Positions 1-13,304 are shown, numbered from the stretch's first letter. The stretch: 64,000 nucleotides of DNA from Gonapodya prolifera JEL478 (GCA_001574975.1 KQ965766.1:185644-249643); one strand, 5' to 3'. Program-made: numbers and translations. Notes: generated by a model not told the origin, from the sequence alone.

Positions 1-2945
1 CCGTGGCGGAGGCGTACTCGGCACAGTGGGGCGGGCAGGCGGGGACCCAACAACACTCCCCGCCATACTCCCCCCGACAGAACTCCCAGCGACTTTCCCA
101 GCCCTCTTCTTCCTCGCGGCGTCCTTGATCCTATCCCACCGGGCCTTCCACCGGTCCAGCTCCGCGCGGAGACGGGCGTTGTCGGCTTCGAGGGCCACCA
201 GGCGGGATGCGGTGTCTGGGTCTGGTACGGAGGTGGGTGCGGTGCTGATAGGGGAGGCGGAAGCGTTGGTGTAGGAGGTGCCCCCGACGAGCACGACTGA
301 CTCGGTCGGGAACGCTCCTGGAGGAAGCAAAGTATCCGTGAGGACCACGACGGCGGAGTCTGCCAGCGTTGGTTTGATGTCGTGCGGTTCAGCCTCATCT
401 TCTTCTTCATCCTGTGCCTGCACGCCTTGTCTCGCGCCCTCTCGAACCTGCGAATCGGGAAGGAACAGCACGCCGTCCTCCCCAGTGAAGGTCCCTCTCT
501 CTGCCGTCTCCACCACCCGACGCCACCCATGTGCTGCAGGATCGAAATCCACTTCCGGCGGGAGCCGAGGCGCCTCGGATAGTGGAACCTGGGCGTCGTA
601 GCGCGCTTCTTCCCACTGATCCTGCTCCCGCTCCGGTTCTTGCTCGTGGCACGTACGGTCCTCCCCTTCTCCCCCATCCTCGTGACCTTCTTCCTCAACC
701 TCGACCTCGCCACCACCCTCCGTCCTCGCCTGCGACAACGGCTCAATACCCTCCCAGTCATCGCCAGGCAAGTATACCGAGTGCATTCCCCACGCCGGGT
801 CCGGGTCCGGATCTTGCTCGTAGTTGATCTGGTTTTGCTCTTCGTATCGGTGTTTGTCCAGTTGCGTGTCTCGGTCCAACTCGTCCTCCTCATCCCTGCG
901 AGAATCAGACTCCGCGCGATCCGTCACACCACTGTTGGCGACCAGGTCGGGTGAGCGCAAGGCTCCCGTATCCACAACTGTGTTCGCCAGCGGGTCCGTC
1001 GCACCATTACCAGCACCTGCCTTCCCGCCTGCACCCCACCACTTCCCAACCCCCGCCAGTCCACCCAACCCACCCAGCCCACCTAACCCCAACCCCAACC
1101 CCGCCGCAATGCCACTCAAACCCCCCATCGAGGCCGTCTTGGGCATGGACACGGGTTCGAGCGCGATCAGGGAGGATGAGAGGTCGAAGAACACCTCGTC
1201 CTGGGAGGGTGAGGGCGCGGTCGGTGATGTGGGGGGTGGGGAGCGCGATAGGGAGGACATCTCGGCCCCACGACCGCCGCGGGTTGTGTTGGTGCGGGTG
1301 GTGGTGTCGAAGTACCCGTACCCATACCCCCCGCTCCGACCGTTGTTCTGGGGCGGACTCCAGGCTACCTCAGCGGCGGCGGGGGCGGTGGTGTGTCCGT
1401 TCCCGTTCCTTCCCCTGTTCCTGTTCGCGTTCCTGCTCCTCGCCTGTTCCTGCATGCCGCCCCACCCCGGATCCGACCCCGGGGACCCCGCCATCCCCAC
1501 CCCTCCGCCACCCCCGCCGCCGTCCAACAACGCAACCGCGACCGAGCTCCTCCCCCCACCCCCACCCCCACCCACACCCGTCCCCGTGATCGTGCCCTCG
1601 GCAGCCGCGGCGGACGTTGCGAGTGAGGCGTGGGCTTTGAGTGAGCGGCGGGGTTGGAGTGCGGGAGGCGTGGGTGTTGGTGTGGGTGTGGACGGTGGCG
1701 GTGTGGGCGTGTGTAGCCGGGGCGGGTGCGGTGCGTGGGTGTGGTTGTGGTAGGCGAGGAAAGAAGAAGTGCCGAGTGGGTCGCGATCAGTGGTGTAGGA
1801 AGGGTAGGATGGGGGGTAGTGGTTGTTGGTTGCGGAGGTGGAGGTGTATCCGTTGGCGTGCGTGACGTGCCCTACGTACATGCCGTTGGTGGCGTGGGAG
1901 TGTTGCGACGACCATTCACCACTGCCAGTACCACCATGACCACCATGTGCAGGATATGACCTCTGCCCGCCGTAACCTCCAGTGCCGTACCCTCCATTCG
2001 TGACATGTGTGTGTGTGGAAGCCCACTCGCCACTCCCACCTCCACTCTCGTGCGCACTCCCACTTCCACTCCCACTCCCAGGCGGATCATCCGACCCCGG
2101 ATCCGACGAGGACGACCGTTGTCCAGAGCCTCCACTCATACCCCCACTCCCAGCACTCCCACCACTGAACGTCATGAGCGCCGAAGGAGCAAGTGAGGAC
2201 GATGACGAGGAAGCGAGAATGGTCGCCGAGCCTGGCACCATGACCATCGAGTCGAGGGCGGCGAATGGGCCGGGGTTGCGTTGGGTAGGTGTTGTGAAGA
2301 GGAACGGGGGTTCGTCGGGTGTTGGCGGGAGGAGGGTGAACGAGGGTAGCGTTGCGGCTGCGGATCTCGTGGCGTGTGATTTGGGGACGAGGTGTCTCTG
2401 GCGTTGTGTGTCGGGCGGGATGGAGCGTGCCAGTCCCTTTGAGTACACGACCTGCCTCCCGCCATGGACGCTCCCCGCAGACGACGGCAAGTACGCGGAC
2501 CCGTTGACGACCTGGGACGAGTGCACCGCCCGCTGCTTCCTCTGCTGCGTCTGCTGTGCGCGTGCCGAAGCGTCTCGCGCTGCTCGCGCGTGTTCGGCAG
2601 AGAGGAGGCGTAGAGTGCGTTGTGTCTACCCACAAACACGCTCTGTCAGTCCGTGCCCCGCCCAGACTCGCCCTCCCGCGCGGCCACTCACCTCTGCGTC
2701 CGCCGTGTGTGCCGTCGCAGCCAGAAACAGCTCTGCCGCCCGCCCGTGCGCACTCGCCGCCTTGCCCATCTGTCCTCTCGCTGCCAGGTCCTCAGCCAGG
2801 TGTGCGAGTGAGTGTGCCTGTGCGGGTGTTGGGTGTGGAGTGTCGAGTGGGTCATTAACAATTAGTACTCCAACCCCGTCCACTCCACATCCTTCCTCGC
2901 CCTCACCCTGTTCAGTGGCGTTTCGTCAAGAATCCGCGACTCCAT
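1..2945 (-). CDS. NRBF2/Atg38-like MIT-domain protein, 3' end beyond window
   Basis: Three exons are seen: 2907-2945, 2692-2817 and 2625 to beyond base 1, joined by GT-AG introns of 89 and 66 nt, both phase 0. The start is the ATG at 2945. Residues about 9-70 form an MIT-type helical hairpin beginning TPLNRAHSLAHLAEDLAARG, which closely follows the start of NRBF2. Near residues 855-897 (bases 228-100) a coiled coil with LEADNARLRAELDRWKARWD matches the C-terminal coiled coil of that family. In known members these parts bind the Vps34/Vps15/Beclin autophagy PI3-kinase complex I and dimerise. Between them lie about 780 residues of Gly/Ser/Pro-rich and acidic low-complexity sequence, so the protein exceeds 930 residues; human NRBF2 is under 300. 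I checked the third exon codon by codon and found no stop. The family call rests on both ends sharing one frame. The stop codon is not in the window. Confidence 0.75.
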
Positions 2946-5420
2946 CGCTGATGAACTCGCAAGGATCTCGCTGTCTCCGCTGTCCGATTCTCCCACGGTG
3001 CTTTTGTCTGTGTTCTTGGCGGAGAGGGCGGTCGACCGCAGCAGCGACTTTCATATTGTGAAGGCACCATTCTTCTTTTCTCTCATAGTCGAAAAAAACT
3101 GGTGTCCGCCGACAAATTCATTTCACAACGTTCGAACACTTAGTCACACTTTGTCAAAATAAAAGTAAAAAACGACGGGTTAATGCATACTAGCCAGGTT
3201 TCCGCTTAGTTTATCGAATTACTTTTTCATTCATGATTCCTCATCGGCGATTTTCTTCGCTGACACGTCTCTTCTATCATCTACGCTGAATTTCTTACAT
3301 CTCTTCGTCGTTGAATAAGATGAACGAGCAACTTCGCATGAAGTTGTGAGTGGTCCTGGACAAAATCCATAAAATGGCACCTCGGAGTGTGAAATTGTGC
3401 TTTGAGAGCATTTTGGACAGTCACAGTCTCGTGGAAGCCAAAGACGTGGAAAGAAAGCATTTGTGCTGTTGTTGCAGTGACGTTCATTCACAATGCACAT
3501 CCCAGTGTAGTTCGGAGGGGCCCAAAAAACGCACGCCCGAGAAGTATGGGGACGCGTGACGTCACGCCCCGGCCCAATGATATGAGGTCAATCCAACAAC
3601 GCAAGAAGCACGTGGTTAATCTCGTCAAACAGCAATAGTGTCGGCGGTTTCAAAAGTGGTGAATTGCGTGTTGAGCAGAAACAGATCATCGAACGGGCAA
3701 ACTTTGTTGTGCTGGTGACATTCAAGCTGCATTTGGACTTGAATGCACCTCCCCTTCCTCTCGCCTACCTGTGACAAGAGTCCTGCCTAAGTACGCTCCT
3801 GTATTACATCACATATATCCAATGTCACCAAACAACGCTCTGACTATCTGAAAGGAAAAAATCTGCAAGGAAATGGAATTCGTCAGGGTCAGACATTATT
3901 ATTTATTATGTTTCTCTAACACTCAATTGACTAGTTGAAAGCCACTAGTGGCAGTTTGTTGTGATCACACTCATTCGCCTGAGTTCTCCCTTGCCAGACT
4001 ATTTTACAACAGAGGATAAGTGCAACACCATTTAATACATATTATATGAGGAATTCTTGTCTGCTGTCATCGCTGGATCTTGCTGGGAGAGTATTACTCT
4101 CGAAAAAAAATTAATGATGAAGTCGAGGTGGCATTGGAACATGGACGTATGATTTATGAAGGCAACGGGTGCCAAATGCAATGGTGATGTTCCTTTAAGA
4201 CGCGGGGATACGCCTCTCCAATGATAACACCCCGGTCCTGGCGTAGTCGTGCCCATCTTCATTCCTCCCATCGTATTCGGCATCCTCACGGTCGTACTGT
4301 CCGACGCAACTTCCCACAATCAGCCAATCACAGTACGTGTTTGCAAATTCGCGTCCATGGCAGCTTGGTTCTGCGTCACCACCACGACGGCCACAGTGGC
4401 TTGCACAATCACCCGCGATCCCGGTCAATGCCACAACCGTCGTTGCCTTCCACCGCCTCCCGCCCCACGGTCTTGTCCAGGAGTGACTTGTCCTCCGTGT
4501 ACAGCGACAGCGCCAGCCGACTCGCGACGCAAATGGGCGTGGGTTGGGGCTGCGTAACGGTGGACGACACTGTGGAACCGCGGCTCCACTAAGTGTTTGG
4601 GGACTAGTAGTACTGCGTCGAGTCCTGGGCACCCTAATGCTGCGAGTCAGCGATGGTGAACTGTGACTGTGATTGGAGGTAAAGCGCGTTGCCTGACGGT
4701 GGGACTCCGTAATATGTGTCCCGCAAGGAGTCAGACTCCAGGGCGAGCTCCGTCTGGGAAAGGTTTTCGTAGGGAAGTTCGCGGTGCCGCGGGTCGCCGG
4801 TGGGATACAATATTGCTGATGCGACGCTGGGCGCGACGGCACGGGGTGCAGGTGCGGTGGGACGTCCCAATGGCTTCCAGCATGGCCTCCACCCCGTCAC
4901 ACATCCGCGAAGACGGAAGTCAGAGGGCGCCAAAACAAGGAACGAGGCAAACTTTCATTGAGTCTCATTCCCGATTTTCGAGAGGGAAGACGAGGGTTCA
5001 TCGAGTGACCTTCGGGGAGCGAAATGGGGTCGAAACCGAAATAGAAGTCGCGCGCATTGTCGCCATACGGTCTGCCGAGAGACATACAGGTCCCGCCGTG
5101 AGAAGGCGGAACGCTATGTCTTGCAACGGTTCGGCCAGCCAGAAGCAATCGATGGCCAATCGCTATTGGGGAAGACACGGAGAGGTCCACAGAGCATCAC
5201 AGTCGCGGGCGATGGAAATTCCGCAACAAATGATTCCATTCAATCTCGGTTTCGTCGCGGAAAGTAGGGCAGCCTTGTGGGGGCACAAATAATTCTGTCT
5301 CTGCAAAGCCAACTGTGGAGAAGTAACTGCGGCCGACCGTTTTGCACGCTGTGAGGTCGGGGGGTTATAAATAGCCGGACCGCTCTCTTCCAGTTGCCGC
5401 GGGGTTTCCGCAGATCGAAT
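2946..5420. other. Intergenic, no supported gene
   Basis: The first part is the upstream region of the MIT-domain gene. The rest holds only short overlapping open frames without recognisable domains. One minus-strand frame at about 4634-4840 has a polar Ser/Gln/Tyr-rich tail that could be the end of a decayed gene, but no upstream exons join it convincingly. Confidence 0.4.
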
Positions 5421-8400
5421 GATTCTTTCGCCTTTTACTAAAGAATCCCGTGTAGATTCCCCACTAAGCGGCATGATGATAATTCTGGAATCCCTTCCTC
5501 GGTGAGAGGAATAAAAATTTTGTTTTGCCTCGATGGTCCGTTCTTCCTGGTTGTGACAGATGTCGACAATCTTTTGTCCCTCCTGCGAGTAGCCAAATCG
5601 ACGATTGGCCATCCGATCGTCTTAGCTGCTCCGTGGATGGAACGCTTGGAGTTTCGGCTTGAACTAGACGGAAGCAGACGGATACTGGGACCAATGAGGG
5701 ACGGTGAACGCTGCTCGAGCGACCATTCTTCTGACGAATAAATATATATTTTTGAGCCCATCGGACCGCAACTGGTCGGGATCCGAGGGGCGAGATGCTC
5801 TGTAAGGTGACATGGCGCTCGTACGTCAAACCGAACTTTCTGGAGAGCGGCGGAGCTATTCCTGTTCGATTGTTCGTTGGTGAATCGTCCACCTCCATGC
5901 GATTGAAGGGCGCGTTGCCTTCTTGGTTCCAACTAGCCTGCCCTTGTTTTCCGTTATATTCTATCGCGAGTCCCATATCCTACACCTCATTCTTTGGAAC
6001 TTTTGTGACGAGGTGGAAGTTTTTGTTGGTTTGCAGCTGTTCTGGAACTCTGTCACCTTTTTACGGAGTCATCCACCGCCCTGACAGAGTGAGGCATGAA
6101 GTTTAATCTCCGCGTTATTTTGGTTCACCTTTCACTCTTCCCAGAATCGTGGTTCGACTGCGGGGTGGAACAATGCCACGAAGACTGTTGCATGACGCCA
6201 TCGCTGAATTTGCCGGTCTTTTTGCACTGGACCAGCACTCCTTTCGTTGACGTGGTATCGTTTTTTTTGGTCTTTGGATGAATTGAAACTTTTGAGTTTC
6301 GTTCACATCCGCATGACACATCCGATGATGGGTACCCGTTGTTCTGGAACTCGATGACCTGATCACGATTCACGCATCATTCACTCACGGCTAGCACGGA
6401 ATGCGGCATGCCGGTAAACTTTGATGTAGTTCTATTCCGCATAAGACTCCTCCCACAATTGTGGTTGGAGCGTGAGGCGGAATCGCGGGACAGAAAGGTG
6501 CATGACGCCATCACCGACTTTGTCAGTTCTGAATCTCTTTGTTCTGTTCAGCACTGCCTTTGTCGACGAGGTACTTGTTTTTGGTGGTTGGATGGCGTTC
6601 GAGTTTCTTACACATCCTCTCGACATGAAGAATTTGGCTCGTCGGGGTGGAGGTTCTAAACTTCACAATTCACTGAAGGGTAACATCCTCCCAGTTCGGA
6701 AAAGTTTTCTGGGCCTATTTCACTCCTGTGATGGATTGTGGGAACGGAGTTGCGAGAAATGTAACTCCTACCACGTCTCGCACTGGGACTTGGAGACACA
6801 TCTCTCTCGGTTTTGCACCTTGACTCTTTTCTCTTAGCTACTTCGAGGATGGGACGCTTGTCATGTGCTGTCCGAATGGGTGCAATTGCCACAGACGGAC
6901 GAGACTCAACATCCGGGAGACACAGATGCTGGGACTAATTTACGACAGACGCGGCTCGAGATACCATTTTCACAACGAATCAGTCTCCTTTTTGAGGCCA
7001 TCGGACCGTGACTGGTCGGGATCCGAGTGTCAATGCTGAACGTGGGCGTCTTCTTCTTCAAGTATCGCTTGATTTCGTTCTCGGAAATCATGGCTGCGAA
7101 GAGTTCTGCTATCTCATATACTACTCATTGCTTTATGCCCCTTTGTGATGGAGTGGAGTTCTTGCTGGTTCGCAGCTGTTGGGAACTCGTCGACACACTC
7201 ACGACTCCCACGGAACACAGCAGGACACCAATCTCCGTATTCATTTTGGCCCTCCTCTGATTCCCTCCAAAATCGTGGTTGAATTGAGGCACGGAAAAAC
7301 TGAAAGTGAAGATTTGCATGACGCCATCACCGACTTTGCCGGTCCTTAACCTCTTTTGTTAAGGATAGAACTGCTTTCGTCAACGACTTTGCTGCTTTTG
7401 GTCTTCAGATGGACGAACGCGCTCGAGTTTCTCACTCGTCCTTTTAACTGAATAGACAGTATAAGCTGTTCTGGAACTTGATAATCTCCCTTTGATTTGG
7501 AGAGCGGCACCCACAGAGAACGGTATGAATTTTGATCTCCGTGTTATTTTGGTCCACCTTACTCTCCTCCCCACTACGTGTTTGGACTATGGGGTGGATC
7601 AACGAGGGAAGGTGGCATGACGCCATCACCCACTTTATTTGCCAGGCGTAATTTTTTTGTTGCTCTGGGCAAGAAACTGCTTTCATCGATGTAATATCGG
7701 TGTTTGGTCTTTGGATGGTCGAAAGCATTCGAGTTTCACTTACATCCTCTGACATTCGGAATATTCGATCATCGGGATTGCCTCACTGAATTCCAGAGTT
7801 CGCTCTAGGTTGAACTTCTCGCAGTGCAAAAAGCAATTTTCAAATCGCAAGAAGTGTACCCATTTATGTACCTGTTCTTCGAGTCGTCTTTTCTCTCGGT
7901 TCGGCGTCTTACCCCATTTGTCTTGACTGCTTCGTGGATGAAACACTTGACCATGCGTTGCCAAAATGGGTGGATGTCAGTGACGAGGATTCACAACCGG
8001 ATCAAGCAAGACCCCGATGCTGGGACAAAGGGATGACAAACTCGGCTCGAGTGATCAGTTTTCTGACGAACCGAACTTTTTTTAAGCCCATTCGACCGCG
8101 ACTGGTCGGGATCAGAGTAGCAATGCTCAATGATAGAGATTTGGTCATGGAGGCTTGGATACCCCATACTTCAAAACAGTCTCTCTGGAGTACAATGGAC
8201 GCGATGCTGTCGGTTTAATTTTGGCTTGGTGAATCGTCCTCCTCGCTATTTGAAGGGATGTTGTCTTCCAAGTAATGCATTCATTCGCTCTCGACAATCT
8301 TGGCACAGAGAACACCAGCATATGTAATCTCGAGCCACATACGCTACTCTTTATTTTTCGGAGCTTTGTGACCGAGTGGAAGTTCTTGCTGGCTCGCAGC

Positions 8401-10160
8401 TGTTCTCGAACTCGTCGACCTGCTGACATTTCACATCATTCACGGCTCCCACGGAGGACGGCACCGATTTCCATCTTCGTGATATTTTTGGTCCGCCTTA
8501 CGCTCCTCCCGCAATCGTGCTTGGACGGTGGGGCGGAAGAAAGGTCGATTGCAAAGCTACAATACGCCATCACCTACTTTGCCAGTCATGCATCTCTTTC
8601 GTTCTGCACCAAAACTACGTTCGTCGATGTGGTATCTTTTTTCGGTCTTTAAATGGGCGAAAATTGTTTGAGTTTCTCCCTCATCTTCTGACACTTGATA
8701 TTCGTATGATTGTTAATAGTCGGAGTGGTTTCTCTGAGTTTCTCAACTACAAATTTGGTTCCATATTTCTGACCATTAAGTTCCTTTTTGGAGCTCATCA
8801 GACCGTGAGTGGTTGCGATCCGAGGGACGATGCTCAACGAAGATCGGGGGACTCAGGGACAACAAAAGCAGCTCCAATGGACCATTATACTGACAGATCA
8901 TATTATTTTTGAGCTCAACGAACCGTGAGTGGTCGGGATCCGAGTGACAATGCTCAACGTCGAAAACGTTCGGTACGAGGCATATGTACTTTGGAGCTTT
9001 TAGGAGAGCGGTGGAACTGTTCGTTGACCAGTTTGGGAGGTGGTAAATTGTCCTCCTTTTTATCGTATGGAGGGCGTGGCATCTTCCGTTACAAGTTAAT
9101 TCATCTACTTCCATTCTCGGAAATCATGGATGGGCAGGAAATAAACATATTCTATGTCGAGCCTACATCCTACTCTTCATTTTTCGGAGCTTTGAGACCG
9201 AGTGGAAGGTTTTGCTGGTTTGCGGCTGTGGAACTGTCGGCCCGTGGCGATTTACACGTCATTCACGACTCCCGCGGAGGACGGCACAAAGCTCCATTTC
9301 GGTGTCATTTTGGTCCACCTTCCACTTCTCCGCATCGTGATTAAACCGTGGGGAGGGTCAAGACTTTTGAAATGGGAATTGATTGACGCCGTCGCCGGTT
9401 CTCTTTTGTTCTGGGCAGGAACTGCTTTCATCGAAATGCTACTTGTTCTTGGTCTTGGATGGACGAAAGCGTTCGAGCTTCGAGTTCATCTTCTTTCCAT
9501 GATTATGTGCCACCACCGGCGCAGATTCTGAACCTCTCAATTCGCTCAGGGTCTCAATTCTCGCACTTCCAGAAAGGGCTCGGGGCCCGCTTTGCCTCGA
9601 TGCTGGATTGCGGGAATCCAACGCAGTCGCGAGAAATGCATCCATGTCGAGTAACTTTTTCTGGTGGACCTTCACCACTGAGGCACTGATCACAGCAGTG
9701 CACTTGTGGAACCTGGTGGTTCCGAAACTTGGAGATTCTCGTTCTAGCTCAGGCACCAACCACGACGCCAGCCGATTGTGGCATGAATTTTGATCTCCGA
9801 GATATTTTGACTCATCTTACACTCTTCGCACAATCGTGGTCGCGCTGTAGGGCGTATCAACGAGAGAAATGTCGCATGAGGCTATCACCATTTTGCCGGA
9901 TGCTGAATCCCTTTCTCTCGACCAGTACTGCGTCCGTCGACGTGGTTTTTGTTTTTTTGTCTTGGTATGGACGAAAGCATTTTGAGTTTCGTGCACTTCC
10001 TCTTGACATGATAGAATGTTCGTCTCTCGGTTGGCGTGAGATTCTCAACTTCTGGATTCGCACTACGGACAAGCTGTCTCAGTTCGAGAAAGCGACAAGC
10101 GTTCGGGTCCACTTTGCCACTTTGCCGGATTGTGGAAGCGCATCGCGAGAAATGTAGCAA
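5420..10160. repeat. Degenerate tandem repeat array, about 4.7 kb
   Basis: Three blocks recur here with many substitutions and small indels. Block A, around ACTGGTCGGGATCCGAG, occurs near 5752, 6991, 8081, 8786 and 8908. Block B, around CTTGCTGGTTCGCAGCTGTT, occurs near 6001, 7143, 8355 and 9190. Block C is about 200 bp, with GCATGACGCCATCACCGAC followed by TTGGTCTTTGGATG, and starts near 6105, 6410, 7225, 7515, 8460, 9285 and 9785. The A-B-C order gives higher-order units of roughly 0.7-1.2 kb, and some units carry two C blocks. Neither strand has an open frame conserved across copies, and I see no terminal repeats or transposase. It is best described as an old complex satellite or a tandemly amplified segment of unknown origin. 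Block positions were read by eye and are approximate. Confidence 0.75.
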
Positions 10161-10527
10161 TTAATATGAATCTTCGACAAGACACCACTTCTCTGCGCCC
10201 AGCTCCTTCCGTCTTTTGAAGCGCACGTCAGATATATGCAAGTAAATGCTCAAAGTAAGTTTGACACGCAGGAAGGCGGACAAATTGTTGGAAGTGGTCG
10301 ACATGGTTATGTTTGAATCCGATGTGGGCATGGTGAGTAGAATCAGAAATCTACGCTCTGCAAAAAACTATATGTACTCTTCAACTGTGACATAGGAACC
10401 TCATATGGGTAGAGACTCTTGTGTTCACGAAAATATCACGTGTCAAAGGAAACGCTGAGTCCGTATGCGCAAAACTTCACCTTGAAGCAAAGCACGACCA
10501 ACGACAAACGACTGTCACATCATAACC
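10161..10527. other. Intergenic/upstream region
   Basis: No gene is seen between the repeat array and the ATG at 10528. The last 100 bases presumably hold the promoter and 5' leader of the next gene, but no clear TATA box is visible. Confidence 0.4.
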
Positions 10528-11628
10528 ATGGACGCTACCACCGCAACACTTGTTCCCGCCCAGCCCGCCCAGCCCGCCCTCGCCCCCCCTGGGGACTTGA
10601 CGGCTCTGGTCACCGGCATCCGAGGTGTTCTCGCCGAAGAGCGTGAGTCGCTCCCCCTGTCTCCTATCACCCTCCGCCTTCAACAGTCACTTTCCCTCAG
10701 TCCGCCCATTGGCCGAACTGGTCCCCATCGTCAAGAACACGCGCGCGATGCAACTCAATGCTGACATCAGTCCAGACGATCCAATCTCGGTCCTCGAGTG
10801 AGTCGACCTCGTTCATAGTCCATACCTTCGGAGTTGCTTTTGAGCGTTCGCCCCGTGGGATGGACAGGAAGGAGAATCCTGGCTTACCCGTGACCCCCGT
10901 CCTCGCACCCGCTGGATGGGTTCCGCCGTCGTTCGGGGCAGGAGCAGTCCCCACTGTCGGATCGTAAGTGGCACTTGAAGTCATTCACACACTGCAACGA
11001 CCTCATCGATCTCTTCACCAGTTTCCCCGCCGCATTCGGCATCTCGTTCCCGCAAACCCCCGCCTCCATACGCACGCTCTCCCTTGAGGACCTGGCCTCG
11101 CTTTCCTTCTTCTACAACCATACCCTGGGACTTCCCGTGGGAGGGGGTGGGATGGGGAGCGAGGAACTTCTGGAAAGGGGCAGGAAGGGACTTGCAAGGA
11201 TGTGCGGGGTGGCGTGGACGAGCGTTGATGCAGGGCGTGGGGAAAGCAAGGGCGAGATGGAAGGAGTGCAGAAGGAAAGCGCGGTGGTTGCCGGAGACGC
11301 GAAGGACAAGGAGATGGGGGATGAGAAGGTCGGGGCAAACCCTGGCACGCGAGAAGCTCAAACGCAGGAGCCCCCACGGAACAAACGCCCCGCACCACAG
11401 AGCCGCTCTCCGGACGCACCGGTCGAGAAGAAACTCAAACCTGTTCAGCACCGCGACCTGACAAAGGACTTCAACGTTCACCCCCCAGAAGCGACGGCGA
11501 CGGCGACGGTGCAGGTGGGGGGGAAGAAGGTGCAGCAGACGGTGGAGGAGGAGGGAGAAGAGGAGAAGATGGAGGGTGTTCAGAAGGAGAAGAATGACGC
11601 GGGAGAGGAGGGGGGCGTGGCGGCGTGA
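10528..11628 (+). CDS. Unrecognised protein with charged, disordered C-terminus
   Basis: Four exons are proposed: 10528-10642, 10701-10797, 10868-10963 and 11022-11628, with GT-AG introns of 58, 70 and 58 nt and consistent phases. This gives about 304 residues. The N-terminal part is Ala/Pro-rich, then a likely helix around LRPLAELVPIVKNTRAM. A Pro/Gly-rich stretch with LAPAGWVPPSFGAG and a second structured piece with LSLEDLASLSFFYNHTLGL come next. From residue about 160 onward it is Lys/Glu/Pro-rich and probably disordered. I do not recognise the family. The conserved-looking middle and the charged tail would suit a nuclear or scaffold protein, but nothing proves that. The third intron boundary was chosen because it keeps the frame open. 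Confidence 0.6.
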
Positions 11629-11780
11629 ATCATGTCAGCAGGGTCATTTGTCAGCGAATGAGAAGCATGTCGAATGTGCAAGGTGTATCTAATGAAGACG
11701 TTAATACAAGAAAATCTTCCGTGGAATAACTCGAGTCGGAGGGAGTCCGCCAACCGCAACGCTCGTTCATACCTCCTTCC

Positions 11781-13047
11781 TCACAGGATCAGCTTCTCAC
11801 ACCCTCCGGGCAACAACCACGCAAACTTTTCCGGATCCCTCAGCACCGTCGCCGGTAGCCCCGCGACACTCTTCGTCTCCTGCTCGCCCGCCCACCGTCT
11901 CGCCAGCTCGCTCCACGTGTACGCCTCCGGGATCATATCAAACACGTCCTGCCCCTTGCACACCTTACGCTTGATCGCATCGGGGTCGAGCAGACTCCGC
12001 CACCCCGCGCTGGCGTACAACCGGTCCGCGTGGCTGTACGCGGCCATCTTGAACGCGTAGTCCGACACACGCGCGAAGCAGAACGAGCAGTGCCACCCGG
12101 CGTCCAGGAGGATACGGTCGGTGGCCAAGCTGTGCACGTACCCTGTCCTCGCGGGGTCCCATTCGTGGACTTGTGCGCGCCAGGAGAGCGTGCCGGTGGG
12201 GAAGCCGAAGGAGTATACATACGAGCGCAGGTCGAGGTGTATGGGGAGGGGAGCGTCGCAGGCGCGGAGGAGGGATAGCGTAGACGGAGAGGGTATTTCG
12301 TCGACGTCGGACATGAGGAGGAGGGCGCCGGGTGTGAGGGCAGGGATGGTCGAACTGGATTGCAACACCATGTGACGGTTAGTTCAGAGGCTTTTGATTG
12401 GGCACTCATGAGCTCACAGGAAGTCGGTCATGGCACGACGTTGCTCGACTTCGATCGCGAACGGGTGCTCGCCAGGTTTCATGCCTCGACCGTTGATGTG
12501 ATGGTAGTGGATTTTGGAGGCGAATTTGGCAAAGAGGTGGCGGTTTTCAGCAAACGTGTAGTTCTTCATCACGTCCGTCATTTCATTTGATGCGAATTGT
12601 GGGGAATTTCGGTGGTGAAGGGTTGTGCAATTGCTTCGATCGACAACATCTCGAGCTCACTTTTGGCAGACCAGTGAACGTTGTCCCACTCTCCAACACC
12701 ACAAACGCATCAACATAGTCCCACAGTTCCGCCATCCTAATCTCCAACAGCTCCAACTCCACACTGAATATCGTCGCGTCCACGACGGCCCTCTTCTTCT
12801 CCAGCTTGGTCCACCCGTGCCGCTGGCACGCCTCGGCGTCATCCACGGACAGACCTTCAGTGCGGTAGTGGGGTATTTGAACTGAGGGGACCGTGCCGTC
12901 GAGAGAGTCCCACAGAGGACGGGAAGAGTATGAAATTCCGTTGAGAAGCCATCGGGTGTTGCGGGTTATGAAGACGAGGAGGAGAAGGACAACGGACAGC
13001 ATGAGGGCGAGTCGCCAGCGTGGACGGAGGCACGAAAGCGAGGACAT
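11781..13047 (-). CDS. Glycosyltransferase family 17 (MGAT3-like N-acetylglucosaminyltransferase)
   Basis: Three exons (12661-13047, 12418-12563, 11781-12354) encode 368 residues. The ATG at 13047 starts a short cytoplasmic tail followed by one hydrophobic anchor at about residues 12-27, giving a type II Golgi membrane topology. The catalytic region shows the GT17 signatures: EIRMAELWDYVDAFVVLES, FTGLPKNYTFAENR across the first splice, HYHHINGRGMKPGEHPF, and the metal/nucleotide-sugar motif LLLMSDVDEIP. Family members add a bisecting beta-1,4-GlcNAc to N-glycans in animals; fungal relatives share the fold but their acceptor is uncharacterised. Splice phases agree (0, then 2). The gene is convergent with the preceding plus-strand gene. 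Confidence 0.85.
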
Positions 13048-13304
13048 GCACGCCGCATCCACTGGTGTTTATGTGGGCTGTGGTCATGCTAACTCTCCCC
13101 ATGTGAAGCACATGGAAATCTCTTCCCATCTACACCTAGAGGTGATATGGTTTTCGAATACCCGACTGAGTTCGACTGAAGTACAAAGAATTGTAAATCG
13201 TAATTAGAAGTAAGTTCAAACCGACCGCCTTCGCAGTCTAAATCCCAAAGTATGTAGATGTTGTCACCATTACATGTTTCCAACGACGACGTTCAAAACA
13301 TTTG

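Noticed and set aside
824-3061. Long plus-strand open frames rich in Pro, Ser and Gly
   Set aside because: They are antisense to the low-complexity third exon of the MIT-domain gene, whose own frame has conserved ends and sound splice sites.
4195-5612. Minus-strand gene in the 4-5.6 kb gap
   Set aside because: Open frames overlap without compatible splice sites and show no domain; only a Ser/Gln-rich tail looks protein-like.
5420-10160. CRISPR array or protein-coding repeat family
   Set aside because: Units are hundreds of bases, diverged and irregularly spaced, in a eukaryotic genome, and no frame is conserved.
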